From JBCBJX01 sp038522735 (GTDB taxonomy: Bacteria; Pseudomonadota; Alphaproteobacteria; Caulobacterales; Parvularculaceae): DNA of 47,503 nucleotides. The position numbers and the translations under genes are program-made. The stretch covers positions 1-47,503 of the forward strand of contig JBCBJX010000014.1 of NCBI GenBank assembly GCA_038522735.1. The letters are read 5' to 3'. The notes below the pieces were generated by a model, which did not search any database, was not told the DNA's origin, and saw only the letters and a list, made by a program, of their open reading frames with translations. Below, piece after piece: positions 44,333 to 47,503 of this stretch (position 1 is the stretch's first letter; the number at the start of each line of letters is the position of its first letter).

Positions 44333-45544
44333 TTAGATGACGCCGAGATTCTTCCCGACGGCGGTGAAGGCGGCGACGACCTGGTCGATCTGCTCGTCCG
44401 TATGGGCCGCGCACATCTGGGTGCGGATGCGGGCCTGGCCGCGCGGCACGACGGGGAAAGAAAAGCCGGTGACGTAGACGCCGGCTTCGAGGAGCTTCGC
44501 CGCCATCTCGCCCGCAAGGCGCGCGTCGCCGAGCATCACGGGGATGATCGGGTGCTCGCCGGGGAGGAGGTCGAAGCCCGCGTCCGCCATCTGGGCGCGA
44601 AAACGCTCGGCGTTGCGCGTCAGCTGGGCGCGGAGACCGTCGCCCGCCTCGGCGAGTTCGATCGCTTTCAGGCTCGCGCCGAGGAGGGCGGGGGTGAGGG
44701 CGTTGGAGAAAAGATAGGGCCGCGCCCGGTTGCGCAGGGTGTCGATCACCTCCTGCCGGGCGCAGACATAGCCGCCCATGCCGCCGCCGAGGGCCTTGCC
44801 GAGGGTGCCCGTCAGGATGTCGACGCGGTTTTCGACGCCGGCGCGGTGGGGCGTCCCTTCGCCCTTCGGGCCGATGAAGCCTGTGGCGTGGCAGTCGTCC
44901 ACCATGACGAGGGCGGAATATTTCTCCGCAAGCGTCGTCAGGTCTTTCAGGTTCGCGAAATAGCCGTCCATGGAGAAGACGCCGTCGGTGACGATGAGTT
45001 TCGTGCGCGCGCCGTCGGCGTCCGCCTTCTTCAGCTCCGCCTCCAGCGCGTCCATGTCGTTGTTGGCGTAGCGGTAGCGCTTCGCTTTGCACAGGCGCAC
45101 CCCGTCGATGATGGAGGCGTGGTTCAGGCTGTCCGAGATGATCGCGTCGTCCGGGCCGAGGAGCGGCTCGAAGACACCGCCGTTTGCGTCGAAGCAGGCG
45201 GCGAAGAGGATCGCGTCGTCATAACCGAGATAATCCGCGATCGCCTTTTCAAGCTGGCGGTGAAGGTCGGTCGTGCCGCAGATGAAGCGCACGGACGCCA
45301 TGCCGAAGCCGTGGGTCTCCATGGTCGCCTTCGCGGCGTTTATAACCTCCGGATGGTCGGCGAGGCCGAGATAGTTGTTGGCGCAGAAATTGAGGACGCG
45401 GCGGCGCGCGCCGTTCACCTCCACGTCCACTTCGGGGCCCTGGGGCCCGAGGATCGGCCGCTCGATCTTGGCGAGGCCTTCGGCGCGCATCTCGTCGAGG
45501 GCGTCGCTGGTGCGGGCGTAGAAATCGGCGCGGGGGTCGGCCAT
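44333..45544 (-). CDS. kbl: Glycine C-acetyltransferase (2-amino-3-ketobutyrate CoA ligase)
   Basis: A 403-residue PLP enzyme (alpha-oxoamine synthase family) that splits 2-amino-3-oxobutyrate with CoA into glycine and acetyl-CoA. NFCANNYLGLADHPEVI, MVDDCHATGFIGPKGEGT and the PLP lysine in GTLGKALGGGMGGYV are family hallmarks. I use ATG 45544 with GGAG upstream; ATG codons at 45568 and 45592 are in frame and would lie inside a palindrome. It pairs with tdh to convert threonine to glycine and acetyl-CoA, an efficient two-step route. A 24-bp near-palindrome lies 22 bp upstream. Confidence 0.95.
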   Translation of the reverse strand: MADPRADFYARTSDALDEMRAEGLAKIERPILGPQGPEVDVEVNGARRRVLNFCANNYLGLADHPEVINAAKATMETHGFGMASVRFICGTTDLHRQLEKAIADYLGYDDAILFAACFDANGGVFEPLLGPDDAIISDSLNHASIIDGVRLCKAKRYRYANNDMDALEAELKKADADGARTKLIVTDGVFSMDGYFANLKDLTTLAEKYSALVMVDDCHATGFIGPKGEGTPHRAGVENRVDILTGTLGKALGGGMGGYVCARQEVIDTLRNRARPYLFSNALTPALLGASLKAIELAEAGDGLRAQLTRNAERFRAQMADAGFDLLPGEHPIIPVMLGDARLAGEMAAKLLEAGVYVTGFSFPVVPRGQARIRTQMCAAHTDEQIDQVVAAFTAVGKNLGVI

Positions 45545-45565
45545 CGGGTTCTCCGTTTCGTCCCT

Positions 45566-45589
45566 CATGACGGATGAAAATCCATCATG
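45566..45589. promoter_or_regulatory. 24-bp near-perfect palindrome upstream of kbl (putative operator)
   Basis: CATGACGGAT, four bases (GAAA), ATCCATCATG: 10-bp arms with one mismatch. It sits between the cupin-XRE regulator gene and kbl, 22 bp before the kbl ATG at 45544, in an A/T-rich pocket. It is the best candidate binding site for the XRE protein, though it could instead be a transcript hairpin. Confidence 0.5.
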
Positions 45590-45599
45590 CAAGAAAAAT

Positions 45600-46184
45600 T
45601 CAGGTGTCGCGCAAAACCACCAGAAGCGCGCGGGCGGGTTCGGCGCCGCCGTTTCGGATGATGTGGGGCGCGTCGGCGGCGTATCGAGCCGTCGCGCCGG
45701 CCTCGACGCGGCCCGTCGAGGGTCCGCTTTCGATCTCGAGGGCGCCGTCGAGGGCGGTGAGGTGTTCGCGCGAGCCGGCGGCGTGGGGCTCGGAGACGAG
45801 GGCGCCGCCCGGCTCGACGGTCAGCTCATACCATTCCGTGCGGCCCGCAAGGTCGATCGGGCTCAAGATCCGCAGAGTGCAGAGCCCGTCGGCGCTCTTG
45901 ATCTCCGGTGTGAAATGGGCGGGCGCGACCTCGACGGCGCCGGACGCCGCCGGCGTCTCGCCGAGCTCCGACAGGTCGAGCCCGAGCGCCCGTGTGAGGC
46001 CCCAGAGGGTGGCGAAGGTTGGGTTCGCCCGGCCCCGCTCGATCTGGCTCAGCATGGAGCGGGAGACGCCGGAGCGGGCGGCGAGGTCTTCGAGCGTCCA
46101 GCCGAGGGCCCGGCGGCGCGCCTGCAGCCGCGGGCCGATTTCGGGCGCGGCGTCGTCGTTCGAAGCGGTGGAGGGGGGTTCCAT
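45600..46184 (-). CDS. XRE-family regulator with C-terminal cupin domain
   Basis: A 194-residue DNA-binding regulator. Residues 18-75 form an XRE helix-turn-helix (LGWTLEDLAARSGVSRSMLS, then QIERGRANPTFATLWGL). Residues 115-190 form a cupin-2 barrel (WYELTVEPGGALVSE, SREHLTALDGALEIE, APHIIRNGGAEPARALLVV), which may bind a small ligand or metal. No ribosome-binding site is evident before ATG 46184. It is upstream of kbl and tdh on the same strand (55-bp gap to kbl), so it probably controls threonine breakdown; homologous cupin-XRE proteins regulate amino-acid and amine genes. Confidence 0.9.
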   Translation of the reverse strand: MEPPSTASNDDAAPEIGPRLQARRRALGWTLEDLAARSGVSRSMLSQIERGRANPTFATLWGLTRALGLDLSELGETPAASGAVEVAPAHFTPEIKSADGLCTLRILSPIDLAGRTEWYELTVEPGGALVSEPHAAGSREHLTALDGALEIESGPSTGRVEAGATARYAADAPHIIRNGGAEPARALLVVLRDT

Positions 46185-46196
46185 TATCGTGGATGT

Positions 46197-46210
46197 GGCG
46201 CATTCGCGCC
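46197..46210. promoter_or_regulatory. Small palindrome between XRE gene and amidase (weak)
   Basis: GGCGC-ATTC-GCGCC: 5-bp arms in the 100-bp divergent gap. In DNA this GC-rich the pattern is not strong evidence of an operator, but it is the only symmetric element there. Confidence 0.2.
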
Positions 46211-46284
46211 GGCCAAGTCAACCGCGCTGGACGGAGCCGCGCCGCATCGCGCTATGGTTAGCAAAACCTTGACGGGGGCCTTAA

Positions 46285-47503
46285 ATGGCGGACGGATCGG
46301 ACGGGGTCGGCGCATCCCGCCGCGAAATGCTGCTGACGGCGCTTTTCGGCTCGGCGGCGGTGGGCCTTTCGGCATGCGCCAGCGACGGGACGGACGGCGG
46401 GGCGCTCTCGCGCCTCACGGGCCGTGGCGGCGGGCCGGACGAGAGCGCGAAGCTCTCCCTCAAAACCGTCCGCGCGGCGGAGGAGGCGGCGGGGCTCTCC
46501 TTCACCGACGCCGAGCGCCGGCAGATGCTCGACAGCCTGGAGGAGGCCGTCGAGAACCTCGGCCGCCTGCGGGCGCTGAAGCACCCGAACGATCTGCAGC
46601 CGGCGCTCACCTTCGATCCGCGCCTGCCGGGCGAGACCTATCCGACGGATCAGCGGGACCGGATGATCCTCGGCGGCGCCCTCGACGACCGGCCGGGGAC
46701 GGAGGAGGACGTCGCCTTCGCCTCGGCCGCCCAGCAGGCCGAGTGGATGGCGGACGGCGCCATCACCAGCCGTCAGCTGACGGACATCTATCTTGATCGC
46801 ATCGAACGCCATGATCCGACGCTCTACGCCTTCGTGACAGTGACGGCGGACCTCGCCCGCGAACAGGCGGACGAAGCGGACCGGGAGCGGGCGGCGGGGC
46901 GGGTGCGCGGGCCGCTGCACGGGCTCCCCTACGGCCTCAAAGACATCGTCGACGTCGCCGGTCTTCCCGCCACCTGGGGCGCGGAGCCCTATAAGGACCG
47001 TGTCGGGACGGTCGACGCCGCGGCCTACACGAAGCTGCGCGAAGCGGGGGCTGTTCTCCTCGGCAAGACGACCAACGGCGCCATCGCTTACGGCGACATC
47101 TGGTTCGGCGGGCGCACCCGCAATCCATGGGACCCGCGGGAGGGCTCCTCCGGCTCCTCGGCGGGATCGGCGAGCGCGACGGCCGCGGGGCTCTGCTCCT
47201 TCTCCATCGGCACCGAGACGCTCGGCTCCATCGTCTCGCCCTCGGAGCGGTGCGGGACGACGGGGCTTCGCCCGACATTCGGCCGCGTCTCCCGCGCCGG
47301 CGCCATGGCGCTCTGCTGGTCGCTGGACAAGATCGGACCCATCTGCCGGTCAGTGGAGGATACGGCCCTCGTTCTCGCCGCCCTCAACGGCTACGACGCG
47401 GCGGATTACTCCTCCCGCGCCGCCGGGTTCTCCTATGACGGACGATCGTCGCTGCAGGACGTGAAACTCGCTTACGTCCCGGCCTGGTTCGAGGAGGCGG
47501 ACG
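46285..47503 (+). CDS. Amidase-signature enzyme, exported, N-terminal part (3' end outside window)
   Basis: The frame runs from ATG 46285 to the window end, 406 codons. The N-terminus combines a twin-arginine-like motif (SRREMLLTALFG) with a lipobox (GLSAC, near Cys31), so it is probably a Tat-exported lipoprotein. A 110-residue Asp/Pro-rich region of unknown role (about 35-145) precedes the amidase domain. The Ser-cisSer-Lys triad is visible: Lys219 in LKDIVDV, Ser288/Ser289 in EGSSGSSAGS and Ser315 in GTETLGSI. It should hydrolyse an amide bond, possibly in the periplasm. It is divergent from the XRE regulator, 100 bp apart. Confidence 0.9.
   Translation, partial: MADGSDGVGASRREMLLTALFGSAAVGLSACASDGTDGGALSRLTGRGGGPDESAKLSLKTVRAAEEAAGLSFTDAERRQMLDSLEEAVENLGRLRALKHPNDLQPALTFDPRLPGETYPTDQRDRMILGGALDDRPGTEEDVAFASAAQQAEWMADGAITSRQLTDIYLDRIERHDPTLYAFVTVTADLAREQADEADRERAAGRVRGPLHGLPYGLKDIVDVAGLPATWGAEPYKDRVGTVDAAAYTKLREAGAVLLGKTTNGAIAYGDIWFGGRTRNPWDPREGSSGSSAGSASATAAGLCSFSIGTETLGSIVSPSERCGTTGLRPTFGRVSRAGAMALCWSLDKIGPICRSVEDTALVLAALNGYDAADYSSRAAGFSYDGRSSLQDVKLAYVPAWFEEAD

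Noticed and set aside
43590..45092. 500-codon minus-strand frame overlapping kbl and tdh
   Set aside because: Same strand but other frame; arginine-rich translation without motifs, while kbl and tdh have intact catalytic residues.

Overview
The window is a gene-dense, high-GC chromosomal segment from an alphaproteobacterium. It holds about 43 protein-coding genes (two cut by the window edges), one tRNA gene, no rRNA, no CRISPR array and no recognisable insertion sequence or phage. The placement rests on gene order and sequence style: the blocks carB-greA-ELM1-trxB and carA / yqeY-dnaG-rpoD, a Caulobacter-like DnaG whose zinc-ribbon ligands are mostly replaced, two CtrA-like sites, and intergenic palindromic repeat pairs of the type common in this class. 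A Caulobacterales, Hyphomonadaceae or Parvularcula-like organism is plausible, but the genus cannot be fixed from the sequence alone.

Layout. 1-2.1 kb: end of gltX, a LOG-family hydrolase and a LysM envelope protein. 2.2-6.6 kb: a two-gene RND efflux operon read leftwards, with a 20-bp palindrome in its upstream region. 6.9-10 kb: a small DoxX-like membrane protein, a GIY-YIG protein and uvrB. 10-12.8 kb: a periplasmic Atp10-like protein, a PEP-CTERM protein with a clear terminator, a TM2 protein and cytochrome b561. 12.9-14.7 kb: an aminotransferase and dps. 14.9-20.8 kb, leftwards: carB, greA, ELM1-like and trxB. 21-24.3 kb: an exported DUF1800 lipoprotein and a Tat-exported DUF1501 protein. 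24.3-28.3 kb: an ECF42-type sigma factor with its DGPF/YciI partner, then a methyltransferase divergent from a GlxA-type regulator. 28.5-33.3 kb, leftwards: beta-propeller, GFA, MBL, a 93-aa unknown, an aspartic protease and carA. 33.4-37.9 kb, rightwards: yqeY, dnaG, rpoD. 37.9-43.1 kb: an unknown membrane protein, panD, an M28 peptidase, a CAT-anticodon tRNA and an aromatic aminotransferase. 43.2-46.2 kb, leftwards: a cupin-XRE regulator, kbl and tdh (threonine to glycine plus acetyl-CoA). From 46.3 kb: an exported amidase running off the end.

Most genes are housekeeping. I did not find an obvious new multi-gene defence or metabolic system. The observations most worth following are: (i) six intergenic loci built from inverted pairs of palindromic units, several with conserved flanks but re-invented or compensated stems; (ii) an RND pump lacking two of the three classical proton-relay residues; (iii) a near-perfect palindrome just upstream of kbl, beside a cupin-XRE regulator; (iv) a GIY-YIG protein lacking its YIG tyrosine; (v) a DnaG with three of four zinc ligands replaced; and (vi) several conserved-looking genes of unknown role.
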